From the NCBI GenBank assembly GCA_949825025.1, contig OX463784.1, positions 4,637,931-4,701,930 of the forward strand: a DNA stretch of 64,000 nucleotides, given 5' to 3'. Below the pieces are notes generated by a model. It searched no databases. It was not told the origin of the DNA and worked only from the letters and a program-made list of their open reading frames with translations. This DNA is from Siphlonurus alternatus (Eukaryota; Arthropoda; Insecta; Ephemeroptera; Siphlonuridae). Made by a program: the position numbers and the translations under genes. Numbering within the stretch: position 1 is the first letter of the stretch; each line of letters opens with the position of its first letter. This document shows positions 20,841-45,290 of the stretch, piece by piece.

Positions 20841-23800
20841 GCATTTTAAACACAAAACAACAATGCAAATTATAACTATAGCAAGCACATAAATTTAGTT
20901 CAAAATAATGTGTTAAAAAAAGTTGTTTTTAGTGCTCATAAAACATAACATATTGGGAGTTAGTATATATATATTGTATAAGCTTTACCATAAGGATATA
21001 GCTGCATGTTAAATGCCTCCAAATCACCAGCTTTTAAAATTTTTTGGTGAGAGAAGGTACTACTTGAGATATAATATTTTGGTTTCCATTTCTACATAGA
21101 AGGCAGGATAAGCTATTTTTAGAAAATAAATTATTAAAAAAAAAAATTTCACTCACTCTACTTTAATTGATTCATATTTAAAAAAATAAATAATTCAATA
21201 TTTTAAAGTTCAATCAATTTAAAATTATTTCACCGTCGTTGAACTCCCAAATTCAAAAATATTATTATCAGCTTTATAATATAATATTACTCCTAGGATA
21301 TTATCCCCTCTTTTCATAGATGTTATAAAGTAAGATTATTATATAGGTGTGATTGTAAATATACATAAACAGTATGATATTCGAATTTATTAATGTTTTT
21401 ACTTCTAATTATTTTTTTATTGTTTTTTTATAATACAATAGCTTCCAGCTAGGATAAATCCCATTGGTCAGTTAGCAATGGATCATAATATAGTTGTACA
21501 TTATATATATTCAATGGTAATGATAATTAAAAAAAAAAATTAAATTTGTAATGTGCTAAAAAATTCTTTGAAAAATTTCTTAGATTTACCAAACAAAACA
21601 ATTTATAAGATTATTATTTAAAGTAATTGACATTGTATTATTATCGTAAAGAAAAAAATTTGAAAATAAAGACAAAATTAAAATATTTACACATAAAATA
21701 CACACATAATACTTATAATATTATAAAAACATAACAAATTGTTTGAATTCACATTCATGCTTTAATTATTATTTTCAATAATTATTAAACTCTTTAAACT
21801 GAAAATTAAAGTGTAAAATATTTTCAAAACCAAAAATTACTTGACTCTGTTTTTTGTAGGAAACTATAGGAAAATCAAAATATCTATGTAATACGTGTAC
21901 TCTAGTTGAAAAATTACGTCTTCAACTTATTCTTTACACGTCTATACCTAACCTTTTTACATCTAAAACACATCTTATTTACTCTTCGCTCAAATTGAGG
22001 ATCAAAATAAAATTTTCCAACATTTTATTCTCGTAATATCGTCTTTTTTCCCCTAATATGGTTCAAAATAAGAGGAAATTAGACGAGAGGAGAGCTTAAA
22101 GAGAATAAAAGATGAAATTTATTTCAACTGGGGATAAAGTAATGTAAAAATTTATTTAATTTAACAATATATTTTAAAAGGTTCTTTACTAAATTACTTT
22201 GAAAAAAATGCAAACAGTACATTTTTAATATTTACTGTAACATTTCCATATTACATATATAATTATTATGAAAAGTTGTGTAATTATAAATTGAATATGT
22301 TGCAGAATGAAGGAGTTTATTATAATAATTGTTGTCTCAGCGTCTGCATATTAAGAATAACAATAACTTGGAAACGTCTGCTTATTATATGTTGTATTTC
22401 TACACGATAAACAAACCAGCTGGCTTTAATAATTGTTTCTAAGCATTTTCTTTTAATATTATAAATAATTTTTAACACTTAGTACCATAATACACATTAT
22501 ATAAAGAAAATGTAAAAAGTGAGAAGAAAATAAAATAACATAACACTGATTATTTTTAAATATATTAAATAATAATATTATGGTTGATATTTTTGAAGAT
22601 ATTATATTTAAATCCAAACATTAGAATTTATAATATATATTCAAATTTGAGTACAATATTTTGGTTGTATTGAATTTAGTTATACAATTTCAACTTTTGA
22701 TAATATAAAAATATGTAATGTATAATAATAAATATATATCTTGTTTTAATATAAAATATTTATTTTAAAAACGATGTAAAGTTTAAAAACGGAGGATGCC
22801 AAGTAATTCATTATAAATAAAATTGAAGCTTCAAGTCAGCTGATTTGCGGTGTTCCCACCGTCCTATCCAAACCTATAAAAAAACTCCAAACTGCTTTTT
22901 TGTTTCTAAAGAATTTTTGTAATTGAGAGTAAAATCTTGATTTATTTTCAAAAAGCCCCTAAATTGGGGTTGGAGACGACTTCAAATTCATAGGTTTAAT
23001 AGTTACAGCGAAAGAATTAACTTTTCTAGCATGGTGGCTTATAGAGAAAATTTTCCCGCCGGGGATTATTTGCATTTTTTTGTTTGTCTTATTGAAGATT
23101 GAAAAAAACAAACAAACAAACAAACAATAGTAATAATAAAATGTATTTTTCTCCCTTATAAGAAATTGTTTTAAAATTCATAAATAGTATTGAACAATCT
23201 TTCATATAAATGTTATATTGGAATGATGGTTGTATGAGATGTAGCTTCCTCTATATTATTTATGAATTATTGTTTTATTCCTCTTTTGAACATAATCAGA
23301 GGATTTGATAATATTTTATTTAAATGTATAATAAACTAATATTGTACGTAGTTAATCTAAATAAGATAGTTATTTGTATAGTAAATGGAATAATATTTTG
23401 CTAAAATTTTGAAGAACACCTTATTGTAAAAATCTGCACCAGCAAATGAGATTATTAAATTAATCTCTGCTGGACAATAATTGTAAATATATAAATGAAT
23501 AATAAAAAAAAAGTCTCCATTCACTGGTAAGAAAATAAACCCTGACCTACGACAATCCTGATGCCATATTTTTAGTGCATTTCAGCTCTTTACTTTATAT
23601 TGTAAAAAAATGGAAGTAAAGAAACAAAGACTTCAATCTGTGTAAGGGAAGTCTGTGTAAAGAAATAAAAAAAATTCTAAACACACTTTTTAAATAGAAC
23701 TTTTGAAACGACTTTTTGCTACATTTTTTTTAAAGTGACTTTTTTATAGACTATTTTAAAAAAAAGTGACTTTTTTGTAGTCCATTTTCCAAAAATAAGT

Positions 23801-23912
23801 TGAATTTTTAGGCGCCTATTTTAAAAAAAAAATGTGACTTTTTTTAAATCATCTAATAATAAGTAATAAGTTGAAAAAGGATTGTCTTCAACTCATATAT
23901 CATATTATGTAC

Positions 23913-24236
23913 CAATGCCCACTGTATCAAGGCCTGCGCACTGCGAAGCGCGCGAAACAAAGTAGTAGTCCTTTCCCTTTGCTATAGCATTGTAAAATTC
24001 AAATTAAATCCAATAGACATAATTTTTTCTTGATATTTTCACACCCCAAGCATAATTTCTAAACCCCTTATCTTGCTGTGTGTAAAGTTTCAAAATTTTA
24101 GAATCACTCCTTCCATGGAAATTTCGGGGTGAAATTAGCATGGAACTTAATGGGAAATTGAAAATCTAGGACTACTATTTCAAAAAACAATCGAGATTGA
24201 TATTTTAGTGCGCAGGCCTTGATACAGTAAGCATTG
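23913..24236. mobile_element. CCAATGCCCACT-ended element, B-C spacer
   Basis: Orthologue of 9121-9447. Confidence 0.72.
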
Positions 24237-24761
24237 CATATAAGCGTCTAAACTTGATCTTTTTACGTCTAAAACACATCTTATTTTCTCTTCGCTCAAA
24301 ATGAGGATGAAAATAAGATAATATATTTTTAACATTTTATGCCCATGAAGAAAAAAAAGAAAAAATCTCAACTTTTCTTCTATAAAATGGAAAAAAGAGG
24401 AAATTAGATAAGAGAAGAGCTTAATAGAGTATAAAAGATGAAATTTATTTCAACTCGGGATAAGATAATATATAAATTGATCTACATTAAAATATATTTG
24501 AAAGGCTCAAATTACTTTAAAAAAAATGTAAACATACATTGTTAATATTTACAATACCATTATCACATTACATATGTTGTGAAAAGCTGTGTTATTAAAA
24601 ATTGAATATGTTGCGAAACGAAAGAGTTTATTACAATAATATAATATATATTTTTTTCTCAGCGTCTGCATTTTAAGAAAAACAATAACTTGGTAACCTC
24701 TGCATATTATATGTTATGTTTCTACACGATTAACAAACCAGGCTTTGATATTTGTTGTTAA

Positions 24762-25224
24762 AGGTGAACTGAAGGGATTGCTTTTTTTTCCCTTTAGGGA
24801 ACCTTATATTACCTATCCCATCCATCTGCACTAATTTTTTCATGGCAGATACTTATTGTGCTGCTGTAGGACAATTAGTGAAAAAGTGAAGTTGTGACGT
24901 ATCAGCGACGGTTGGTTGACTTAAAACTCGCCGCCGTGAAAAAACACACGAGCTACCGCGAGCGACCGCGGAAACTGCCGAGGGAGCGGCGATCGGCTCG
25001 CGATCGCCACTCTCTCGGCAGTTTCCGCGGTCGCTTGTGTGTTTTTTCACGGCGGCGAGTTTTAAGTCAACCAACCGTCGCTGATACGTCACAACTTCAC
25101 TTTTTCACTAATTGTCCTACAGCAGCACAATAAGTATATGCCATGAAAAAATTAGTGCAGATGGATGGAATAGGTAATATAAGGTTCCTTAAAGGGAAAA
25201 AAAAGCAATCCCTTCAGTTCACCT
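24762..25224. mobile_element. 463-bp TTAA-flanked near-perfect palindrome, B-C spacer
   Basis: TTAA at 24758-24761 and 25225-25228. Ends AGGTGAACTGAAGGGATTGC and its inverse. The centre is GC-rich (GCGACCGCGGAAACTGCC arms). The A-B spacer shows the empty site GTTGTTAAGCATTTT near 9980. The two 79-residue ORFs on opposite strands are near-identical because of the palindrome. Confidence 0.92.
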
Positions 25225-26557
25225 TTAAGCATTTTCTTTTAATATTTTAAATAATTTTTACACAGAAAATAACATTTTATATATTATATAAAGAAAATGA
25301 AAATAACACAGAAAAATAAATTAACATTACACTTTTATTATTTTTAATTTTATTATGATAAATATTTAAAGGTTGGTATTTTTGAAGATATTATAATAAT
25401 CCAAAAATCAGAACTTATTTATTCAAATTTGTAATTTAAGTATAATATTTTGGTTATATATTACATTGAATTTAATTATATACTGCAATTTTAACTTTTA
25501 ACATTACATGTATATTATGTCCAACATATTAAATATTTATTTTAAAAGCAATATAAAGTTTAAAAACAGAGAATACCATATAATTCAATATACATTACTT
25601 AAAAATAAAAATGAGGCCTCAAGTCAGCTGATTTTGCGGTGTTCCCACCATCCTATCCATACCTATGTAAAAAAACTCGAAATTGTCATTTTGGCATTTA
25701 AGAATTTTTTTAATGGAAAATAAGTTCTTGATTCATTATAAGAAGAACTCTAAATAGGGGGTGGAGGAGGAGATATTTTCAAATTCATAGGTTTAATAGT
25801 TACTGAGAAAATTAAAATTTTCTAGCATGGTCACTTATGGAGAAAATTTTCCTGCCGAGGAACATTTGAAGCCTCCATTTCCTGTTGAGGAAATGAACCC
25901 CGACCTACGACAATCTTGATTAAGAACATATTTACCTCTAAAAAATTTCTTTAACACCAAAAAAAGCAATTTAGATTTTTTTTTTTTTTTTTACATATTT
26001 TGACCCAGCCGCTTCTCTTTGTGGCCTTGTGTCAACACTGAATAGCCGACATTACAAGGTGTTTAAATGGGAACTTTAGGGTGGATGTTGTTTTTTTGTA
26101 CCCAGTACTTTTTAACTACCTATGATACATGATATATATTAATGACAAGGATAGGGCTTGATCCTTTCAAAATATTTTTCAACAATAAGTGAATATTTCG
26201 ACTATAACTTAACTGGCAATATTTTCCAATAGAATTTTTTTTATCATTATTCTCAAATTTTTTTCCCTTTTTTTATACTTGAAAAGGCTTTTCTGCATTT
26301 TAATAAGTTTTTTCACGGAACAAAATTAATAATTCACTACCTCTATAATGTCAATGCAAATCAATATTGACTATTTTTATCAATGTTACATTGTAACTTA
26401 ATTTAAATTATTTTTTTTTGATAAGAGGTTTTAATTGATGCTAAAATGCATCGCTAGTATACTAGTACGTAACAGGTTAATACATTAATTAAGTAATTAA
26501 TTATAATTAAATATTTATTTAAATAAATAAACAATTAAAATCTTTTTTCAACTACTC

Positions 26558-26563
26558 TTTATT
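26558..26563 (-). terminator. Polyadenylation signal of copy C
   Basis: AATAAA at the same distance from the stop as in B, within the same conserved block. Confidence 0.6.
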
Positions 26564-26627
26564 CTTAAAGGTAAAACAATAATTTAATTAAGACTACATT
26601 ATTTTACCACATATTAATTACATTATT

Positions 26628-29600
26628 TTAACGTGGAATCTCCACTACGGTGAATTTTCCACATAAAGCGGTAGATCTCAAATCTTGGTGAGGCAGAAAT
26701 TCTCGCCACACGGTCACAGTTTGTTCCTTCAGTTTGCCGAGAGATGGCACTGTCAGCTTCACGTGGTTGTCACGGTCAGACGAGATGATGGAGTCAGTCA
26801 GGGGCTTTGAATTCTACAAACAAAGAAACGTCAAATTTTAATCATGAAATATATTAGAGACCTATAAATATTATGGCCAGAAATTGGAACAAAATTTTCA
26901 CACTGTTAAGGTAGAGATAACGCCGATCAGCTGTTCGACGTACTCCCCTTTGATTAACATGTAAACCTTAGCAAATTCACAAAAATACTGAAATTTTTTA
27001 GAGGCAGATGTTATTGCCTAAAAGACATAGAAAAAATTTCAAAACAATTTAACGAGCCGATTCTTTTATTAATTTTCAGCATAAGGCTTTCCCATGGAGA
27101 GACAAATTAAAAACTTGATTAAAAAATTGCCTCGTTAAATTGTTTTAAAACTTTTTCTATGGCTAAAAAAAAATTAATTTTTTTTATGAATTTGCTAAGG
27201 TGTACATGTTATTCAAAAAGAACTACGTTTAGCAGCTGATTTGCGTTATCTTTATATTAAAAAATATTATCCATTTTAGGTTGAAACTAACTTGCTCATT
27301 TACCTTTTTTAGGTAAATTTACCTAATCGTTAATCACTTTTAATAGTGCCAGGGTATGACGTCAGTGCCATCCTCTGTATTAGAATATTAAAGGCATATA
27401 ATATTTCTAAATTAGACAGTCACGAAATGTTGTTATAGTATATAGTCAACATTCGAATCAATTTCCTCCACGCCTTCTGCAAGCGTTTGAAGTTGCATTG
27501 CAAAGTAAGAAATTTAGTCCTTGCTTCCGTCACAAAGTCTTATTTGCGTACTTCACAACTCACAGTGCTATAGTGGAACCATCATAAGGTCACCGCTGTC
27601 ACTTTGACGAGGCAAGCCGGCGGCTGTTATGCAGCCTGCAGCCGCCGGCTTGCCTCGTCAAAATGACAGCGTTGACCTTATGATGGTTCCACTATAATGG
27701 GGGATAGCTGTGAGTTGTGACGTCAGCAAGGACATTCTTTGTAGTGAAATTTCACATGGTCGCACCACACGTGGATACAAATAATGCGAATGTTGATTAT
27801 AAACTCGAGCAACACATCATGTCTATCTAATCTGTTATTTGAAGCTTGTATACCTTTAAGGTTAATATTTATATAAATTAATTTTGTCTGAAACGCTCGT
27901 GTATTCTTCGGCTCAGCTCGTTCTGTTAAATTCTTCAATCGGTACAAACAACACACTCAAACGCGGATCAAAGAAGGAGGGTAGGGGACTGCAATCTTTC
28001 ACCCCCCCCCCCTGTGATATTGGATTTAACATGGGCATCAATATAGAAATATACTCTACTCCAAATTTTTATTTTATCATTGGCCTTATGGATGCAGACC
28101 CTTGCAATTTTTTTCCCTGCATCCACGTCTGAACACACCAATGACTGAAGACGTTACAGATACGACGAAAACGAAGTTAAATGTGAACTAGGGTATACTG
28201 TCATTTTCTTACGTCACTATTGTCTCCACAGATGGTATGTTCCCCGTAGTTGATGAAATAGACGCCACTTCTGACACCTGTTAGCCGAACTGTGAAGTTA
28301 TTGTATCCTTCTCCTTCCATGATCTTCAGCTTCCCAATGTGTTCGTCATTGTTGCTGCCACTGGCGTGTAATTTTGCAAATGCAGAGTATCGGCCAATCT
28401 GTCAAATAAGTGAAGTTAAATAAATAAAGCCAGTATTACACGATAAAATTTTGCTTATAATTTTTCCTTACATTCATTTACTTCATTTTTTTGAATTTAT
28501 ATGAAATTTTCATGTAAGAAAAAATTATCCAAAATTGTAAGAAAAAATGGAATTTCAGCCGTAATTTTTTTATTGCAGGAGTGGATAGATTGTGCAAAGT
28601 TATTTTTCTTTCCAGATTTTTTAGAGTCCGGCAACTGTTTAAAAAATATATTCAAAGTACAGAGAAAGTGATGCTTCTCTTAATAAAAAAGGACACTAAA
28701 AGGAGCGTTGGTTAAAACCCAACCTCGATAAAACTTTTTAGCAAAACTTCCTGGAAAGCTGTTTCTGCACACTTTTTCAGCCTTTGCCCGAATTAGACTT
28801 TTGGTGCCAATATATATAAAGTTAATATTTAACTAATGCAACTCTGATATAAAGAAAACAATATCAACCAGAGAAGCTAATGGCTAATGACCAAGGTTGG
28901 GAATTGACACGGATAAGACCCATGTATAACGTTCAACCAATCAGAGGGCTCAATTATTATCATGTGATAGCAATTACGCCCGTTGATTGGATAAAAAGTA
29001 AAACAGTTGACGCGCGAAATTTTAAATTTAGTATTAGTGACTGCACTATAGTAAATGGAGCCACCATGATATCAACAAATCAGTTATGAAAATTCAGCTC
29101 ACCCTGGGTTTGTACTGGACCAACGATTCCTCGCCAAGCTGTACATCAAATGGAGCCACACCTTCCACACAGTCCATGTTTCTCTATAAAAGATGAAAAT
29201 CATCAATATACAATACTGGTTGCATTTATTTATTTCATATTCGGAATATATATATAAAATTATTTTTTTCAGATTTTTTTGGACTGCGGGAAATAGCTTT
29301 AAAGAAATATTTAAAATATCTGAACTAGGGTGGTACTACCTGATCACACAACCGTGACGTCATCAATAGCAAATCACAGTGCGAGAAAATGACATCATGG
29401 TTGTCCCATCAGGTAGTATAAATATATTTTTTTCAAAGTTAGTTCAAGCACTCTAAAAAACCTGAAAAAATTCTGAAAAACACAATTTTATTTTCAATTA
29501 TTATTTTTATTATTATGAAAAAAAAAATTACACTATTAATGTCTATTCAATTCCTTATTGGTAATTTTCAAGACAGACATAATTCTAATGCATGAATTGA

Positions 29601-30168
29601 TAAGACACGTCCAAAATACGAACCTGTAAATTAAATATAACATCTTCTTTTTAATCTGGTAAACAATTTTATTCTTAAGCCATAATTCATATGGTTAATG
29701 AATTTAAAGTCAATATATTATGCTTTTTATCACAGTTCATAATATACCCGAGTTGAAATAAATTTTATCCATTATTCGCAATTAAACCCTCTTCTCGTCT
29801 TATGTCCTATTTTGCACAATTTTGAGGGGGAAAAAAGAGTGGAAAATACGAGATTTCGTCTTTTTTTCTTTTCTTGAGCATAAACTGTTAAAAATATTGT
29901 CTTCATTTCATCCTCACATTGAGCGAGGAAGAAATGAGATGTGTTTTAAATTTTGTTAAGCCAGTATTACACGATACAATTTTTATAACTATTGCATACA
30001 ATTTTTCCTTTCAAGAAAACATTAACTCCATACAAACAAAAGAAGTTCAAGATTTCTTGAAAGAAAAAATTGTATGCGATAGTTAGAAAAATTGTATCGT
30101 GCATTACCGGCTTTACTTTCTCTACTGATAGTTTACTTTTTGTTTATGTTTTCATTATTGACAATTTC

Positions 30169-30248
<80 letters not shown>

Positions 30249-30249
30249 G

Positions 30250-30296
<47 letters not shown>

Positions 30297-31996
30297 TACT
30301 TGAACATTAGTTAATTCTCACTCACAAGTCTCGCACAGCAGCCCGATGACGTCATGTACGGATATCCCATTGGACAGCACACTTTCTTTCCATCCGGACA
30401 GTTGACGCAGTATGACAACATGTTGCATTTTATTGCACCGATACTCTCAGCAAAATCCAAGGACTGTAAACAAATATTTATTATTCAACCTCCAGTTTGT
30501 GGCTTAAAGATTACCGCCAAAGCGCTATTGTGATGGAATATGGACTTCATTTTTTATTGCAGACATGGATAGAGGGTGCAAAGTTATGCTGCCCTGATTT
30601 TTTTCAGATTTTTCTAGAGTCCGGGACCTATTTTTAAAAAAATTATCGAAAGTTCTTTTTGTGACGTCATGAGACGCCGCTCCTTAAGAAAAAGATAGGA
30701 CTTGCCACCGCGTGACGTCACAAAAAGAACTTTCAATATTTTTTTAAAAAATACTTCCCGGGCTCTAAAAAAATTGAAAAAAAAAATCAGATTAGCATAA
30801 CTTTTCACCCTCTATCCATTTCTGCAATAAAAAATATTGAGGTCGTTACTCCATTATTTTTTTATGGTAAAAGAAGTGTAAAATATAGTTCAGAACAGGT
30901 ATATAGAGAACATTATATTATTTACATTATGTTTACTGTTTAATTTCATTTTTTGTTGTACACTTCATTTGTTTGTTGTACATTTGTTTACAATTTTTTA
31001 TTTAAAAATAATTCACCTGCTCATTGGTAGCAGCAATCTCAAAGCAGCACACAAAGCCGACAACTCTGGAGAGAAAAACAAACATTACAAAATTATATAA
31101 AATTAATAATTCGAATAAAACTTATAGTTTGAAAGAAAATATTAATTTTCTCAACAAAATAAATGTTTTAGATAATTTTTTATTAAGAGGTTTTAGAAAC
31201 TTTACATAATAAAATAGTCCATGTATGGCAATGCTTATAGGTTAAGGGAACCCTAGACCCTAGGAAATTTTGGTGTATCATGGGCTCAGTGTATGTTGAC
31301 CACCGTCCTATACGGCAAGTCGAAAAATATAATGCAAAAAAATAACGAGTTAATAAAATTAAAAATAAGTCAAAAACCAATAATTTTACACAAATTTTAT
31401 GAATTATGTAACAGAAATGAAAAAAAATGTAGTTGCGATTTTTCTTTATAAATTTTTTTATTAAAATAAGAACAACACGAATATTGGATAGTCTATAAAT
31501 TGCTCATTAAGTTATAATGAAAAAAAGTAACTGAATTTAATACAATAGAACATTGACCTTAATGTTTTCTAAAGCAAAATTGCTAAATTTCTTATCGCTT
31601 ATTAATAAGGTTTAATAACAGTCAATGCCACGAATCAAAAAATATGAAAACAATTCAGAAAAACAGCCTAAAAAATTAGGTTTTCTTAAATAAAAAAAAA
31701 TAATAAAATAAAAAAAACTGTTATTTAGTTTTTTTTTTGCAATGCTAATTAACAAATGTAACATTGAAAGGATACAAAATTCATATTTAAATAAATTAAT
31801 TATAATTAAATCAATGATTAAATAAGAATTAAAAAAGTCAGTAGTATTTGGACAATTGTTGTAAGTCTACTAAATTAATTTCATGAACATCTGTCGATAA
31901 GACTGTTTTCGTCTAAATTTCTCAGGTTAATCCTTAAAATTGTGAAAAACTGTTATATTTAAAGAGCAATACTTACAGAAGGACTGCAGTCTTCAT
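26628..31996 (-). CDS. Gene copy C: secreted Cys-rich/SOD-like protein
   Basis: The most compact complete copy, 219 residues. Exons are 31996-31977, 31065-31017, 30463-30326, 29183-29103, 28398-28213 and 26813-26628 (TAA). Exon phases are consistent: exon 1 ends after two bases of a codon and all later junctions are phase 0. The signal peptide end reads FEIAATNEQ, against FENAAANEQ in A and B. The Cys-rich domain ends PYMTSSGCCARL, and exon 6 has WREFLPHQDLR where other copies have WRAFLPHQ. In the SOD-like half the copper-binding HVH of true SODs is replaced by hydrophobic residues in GVYFINYG, and the zinc loop is shortened. The absence of large insertions in introns 1-4 makes this the best reference for the ancestral unit. 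Confidence 0.88.
26910..27256. mobile_element. TTAA foldback MITE, copy C intron 5
   Basis: 347 bp, TTAA-flanked. Arms run through GATTAACATGTAAACC and CTAAGGTGTACATG. Copy E has the empty target (ACTGTTAATAAAAC near 54428). Confidence 0.85.
27517..27733. repeat. Foldback repeat, copy C intron 5
   Basis: Orthologue of 12056-12272. The GC-rich core arms (GACGAGGCAAGCCGGCGGCT) pair better than in B. Confidence 0.78.
29960..30111. mobile_element. Hairpin MITE, copy C intron 3
   Basis: Orthologous to 4557-4708, almost identical, with the left TTAA kept. Confidence 0.72.
30172..30292. repeat. (AATC)n microsatellite, copy C
   Basis: About 30 units with a single AGTC interruption near 30248. Confidence 0.97.
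30557..30827. mobile_element. TA-flanked foldback MITE, copy C intron 2
   Basis: Orthologous to 5133-5404. The right end TTTCTGCAA gives better terminal pairing. Confidence 0.82.
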
Positions 31997-32120
31997 GATT
32001 CCTCGTGTTCTCTGAATGAAGTGTCTCGTTGCTGTCAGTTTTTATAACGAGACCACAGAGTATTGTCAGCAAGTTGTAGAGAACTGGGGCATCATTAACG
32101 GAGCACATTTTCTGCAGTGT
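31997..32120 (-). promoter_or_regulatory. Core promoter of copy C
   Basis: TATA at 32040-32047. The leader matches A, D and E. The upstream block has small substitutions (ATCATTAAC where A has GTGATGAAC on the plus strand). Confidence 0.65.
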
Positions 32121-34880
32121 CAATGAATTTTAAATACAAAACAACAATAGAAATTATAACTATAGTAAGCACATAAATTTAGTTCAAAATAATGTGTTAA
32201 AAAAAGTTGTTTTTAGTGCTCATAAAACATAACATATTGGGAGTTGGTATATTGTATAAGCTTTTTAAGGATATAGCTGCATTTTAAAAACCTCCGAATC
32301 ACCAACTTTTAAAATTTTTTGGGGGGGGGGGGGGTGAAGCTACTACTTGAGATATAATATTTTGGTTTTCATTTCTCCATAGAGGGCAAGATAAGCTATT
32401 TTTAGAAAATAAATTATTAAAAAATAATTCTGTCACTCACTTTACTTTAATTTATTCATATTCAAAAAAAAAATATATATTCAATATTTTCATGTTCAAT
32501 AAATTTAAAATTATTTCACCGTCGTTGAACTCCCAAATTCAAAAATATTATTATCATCTTTATAACATAATATTACTCCAAAGATACTATCCCTTCTATT
32601 CATAGATGTTTTAAAGTAAGGTTATTAGGTGTGATTGTAAATATACATAAACAGTATGATATTTGAATTTATTATTGCTTTTACTTATAAATTAATAACA
32701 AATTGTTTTGAATTCACATTCATGCTTTAATTAATATTTTCAATAATTAATAAACTCTTTAAACTGAGAATTAAAATGTAAAATATTTTCAAAAACAAAA
32801 TATACTGGACTCAGTGTTTTGTAGGAAACTTTAAGAAAATCAAAATTTTATGACATGTTATACGTGTACTCTAGTTGAAAAATTACGTCTTCAACACATT
32901 CTATACACTTCTAAACCTAATCTCTTTACATTCATATCACATCCTAATTCCACTTTGCTCAAAGTGAGGATGAAAATAAGATTTTCCAACATTTTATTCT
33001 CGTAATATCGTCTTTTTTCCTCTAATATGGTTCAAAATAAGAGGAAATTAGACGAGAGGAGAGCTTAATAGCGAATAAAAGATGAAATTTATTTCAACTC
33101 GGGATAAAATAATACAAAAATTCAGTTAATTTAACAAAATATTTTAAAAGGCTCTTTACTAAATTACTTTGAAAAAAATGCAAACAGTACATTTTTAATA
33201 TTTTCTGTAACATTTCCACATAACATATATAATTATTATGAAAAGCTGTGTTATTATAAATTGAATATGTTGCAAAACGAAAGAGTTTATTATAATAATT
33301 GTTGTCTCAGCGTCTGCATTTTAAGAATAACAATAACTTGGTAACGTCTGCATATTATATATTATGTTTCTACACGATAAACATACCAGGCGTTGGTAAT
33401 TTTATTGTTGTTAAGCAACTTCTTTTAATATTATAAATAATTGTTAACACTAAAAATAACATAATATATATTATATAAAGAAAATGAAAAAAACACAGAA
33501 AAATAAAATAACATTACATTTATTATTTATAATTTTATTATGATAATTATTAAAAGGTTGGTATTTTTGAAGATATTATAAAGGGGCATTCACAAAGTCT
33601 TAAGGCCACATTTAAGGCTCGATAAGTTTAAGCTTGATTTTAGACGTGTTTTTTAGACCCAAAATTTTTGGTCTTAAATTATTGAGCCTTAATTGTGGAC
33701 TTAAGGTTTTGTGAATGCCCCTTATAATAGTCCAAACATCAGAACTTATTTATTCAAATTTGTAATTTGAGTACAATATTTTTGTTATATATTGAATTTA
33801 GTTATATACTGCATGCAATTTCAACTATTAACATGTATATTATGTCTAACATATTAATTATTTATTTTAAAAGCGATATAAAGTTTAAAAACAGAGGATG
33901 CCATATAATTCAACATACTTTTATAAAAATAAAAATGAGGCCTCAAGTCAGCTGATTTTGCGGTGTTCCCACCATCATACCCAAACCTATGTAAAAAAAA
34001 ACTCGAAATTGTCTTTTTGGCATTAACTTTTTTTTTAATGGAAAATTTAGTTTTTGATTCATTATCAGAAGGTCTCTAAATGGGTGAAGGGGTAGGAGAT
34101 ATTTTCAAATTCATAGGTTTAATAGTTACTGAGAAAAAATTAAAATTTTCTAACATGGTCACTTATGGAGAAAATTATCCTGCCGAGGAACACTTGAAGC
34201 CTCCATTTCCTGTTGAGGAAATTAACCCCGACCTACGACAATCCTGAATAAGAACTTATTTACCTCTAAAAAAAATCTTTAACACCAAAAAAAGCAATTT
34301 AGATTTTTTTTTTTACATATTTTGACCTAGCCGCTTCTCTTTGTGGCCTGTGTCGTCACTAAATAGCCGTCATTACAAGCTATATAAATGGGAACTTTAG
34401 GGTGAATGTTGTTTTTTGTACCCATTACTTTTTAACTACCTATGATACATGATATATATTAAAGACAAGGTTAGGGCTTATTAATCCTTTAATATCAAAA
34501 TATTTGTCAACAATAAGTGAGTATTTCGACTATAACTTAACTGGCAATATTTTCCAATAGAAATTTTTTTATCATTATTCTCAAAATTTTTCCCTTTTTT
34601 TATACCTGAAAAAACTTTTTTTCCGCATTTTAATAAGTTTTGTCACGGAAAAAAATTAATAATTCACTACCTCTATAATGTCAATGCAAATCAATATTGA
34701 CTATTTTTATCAATGTTACATTGTAACAATATAAATTAAATTTGTTGATAAGAGGTGTTAATTGATGCTAAAATGCAACGCTAGTATACTAGTACATAAC
34801 AGGTTAGTACATTAATTAAGTAATTAATTTTAATTAAATATTTATTTAAATAAATTAAACAATTAAAATCTTTTTACAAC
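32121..34880. other. C-D intergenic spacer
   Basis: No gene recognised; the shortest spacer. It runs from B/E-type upstream sequence directly into the common pre-3' block and lacks the element found at 9121, 23913 and 51619. Confidence 0.65.
33581..33723. mobile_element. 143-bp hairpin MITE, C-D spacer
   Basis: Ends AAGGGGCATTCACAAA/TTTGTGAATGCCCCTT next to TATA-like flanks. The A-B spacer has the uninterrupted TATTATAATAATCC. Confidence 0.85.
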
Positions 34881-34885
34881 TACTC

Positions 34886-34891
34886 TTTATT
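34886..34891 (-). terminator. Polyadenylation signal of copy D
   Basis: AATAAA about 65 bases after the stop, in the conserved block shared with B, C and E. Confidence 0.6.
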
Positions 34892-34955
34892 CTTAAAGGT
34901 AAAACAATAATTTAATTAAGACTACATTATTTTACCACATATTAATTACATTATT

Positions 34956-45169
<10,214 letters not shown>

Positions 45170-45290
45170 GATCCCTCGTGTTCTCTGAATGAAGTGTCTC
45201 GTTGCTGTCAGTTTTTATAACGAGACCACCGAGTATTGTCAGCAAGTTGTAGAGAACTGGGGCGTGATGACCGGTGCTCATTTTCTGCAG
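45170..45290 (-). promoter_or_regulatory. Core promoter of copy D
   Basis: TATA at 45213-45220, with leader and proximal block as in A. The exon 1 side is immediately followed downstream by the 2.9-kb palindrome in intron 1. Confidence 0.65.

Larger units (their letters stand above)
20841..26550. other. B-C intergenic spacer
   Basis: No gene recognised. The first part matches the C and E upstream regions. A block with the order TCTCAGCGTCTGCAT, then TTCAAGTCAGCTGATTT, occurs twice (about 22260-22870 and 24590-25640), indicating a tandem duplication in the spacer. It also holds the palindrome at 24762 and the element at 23913. Confidence 0.65.

Noticed and set aside
24853..25133. Twin 79-residue ORFs on opposite strands
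   Set aside because: Both come from the arms of the 463-bp palindrome, which is why they are near-identical.
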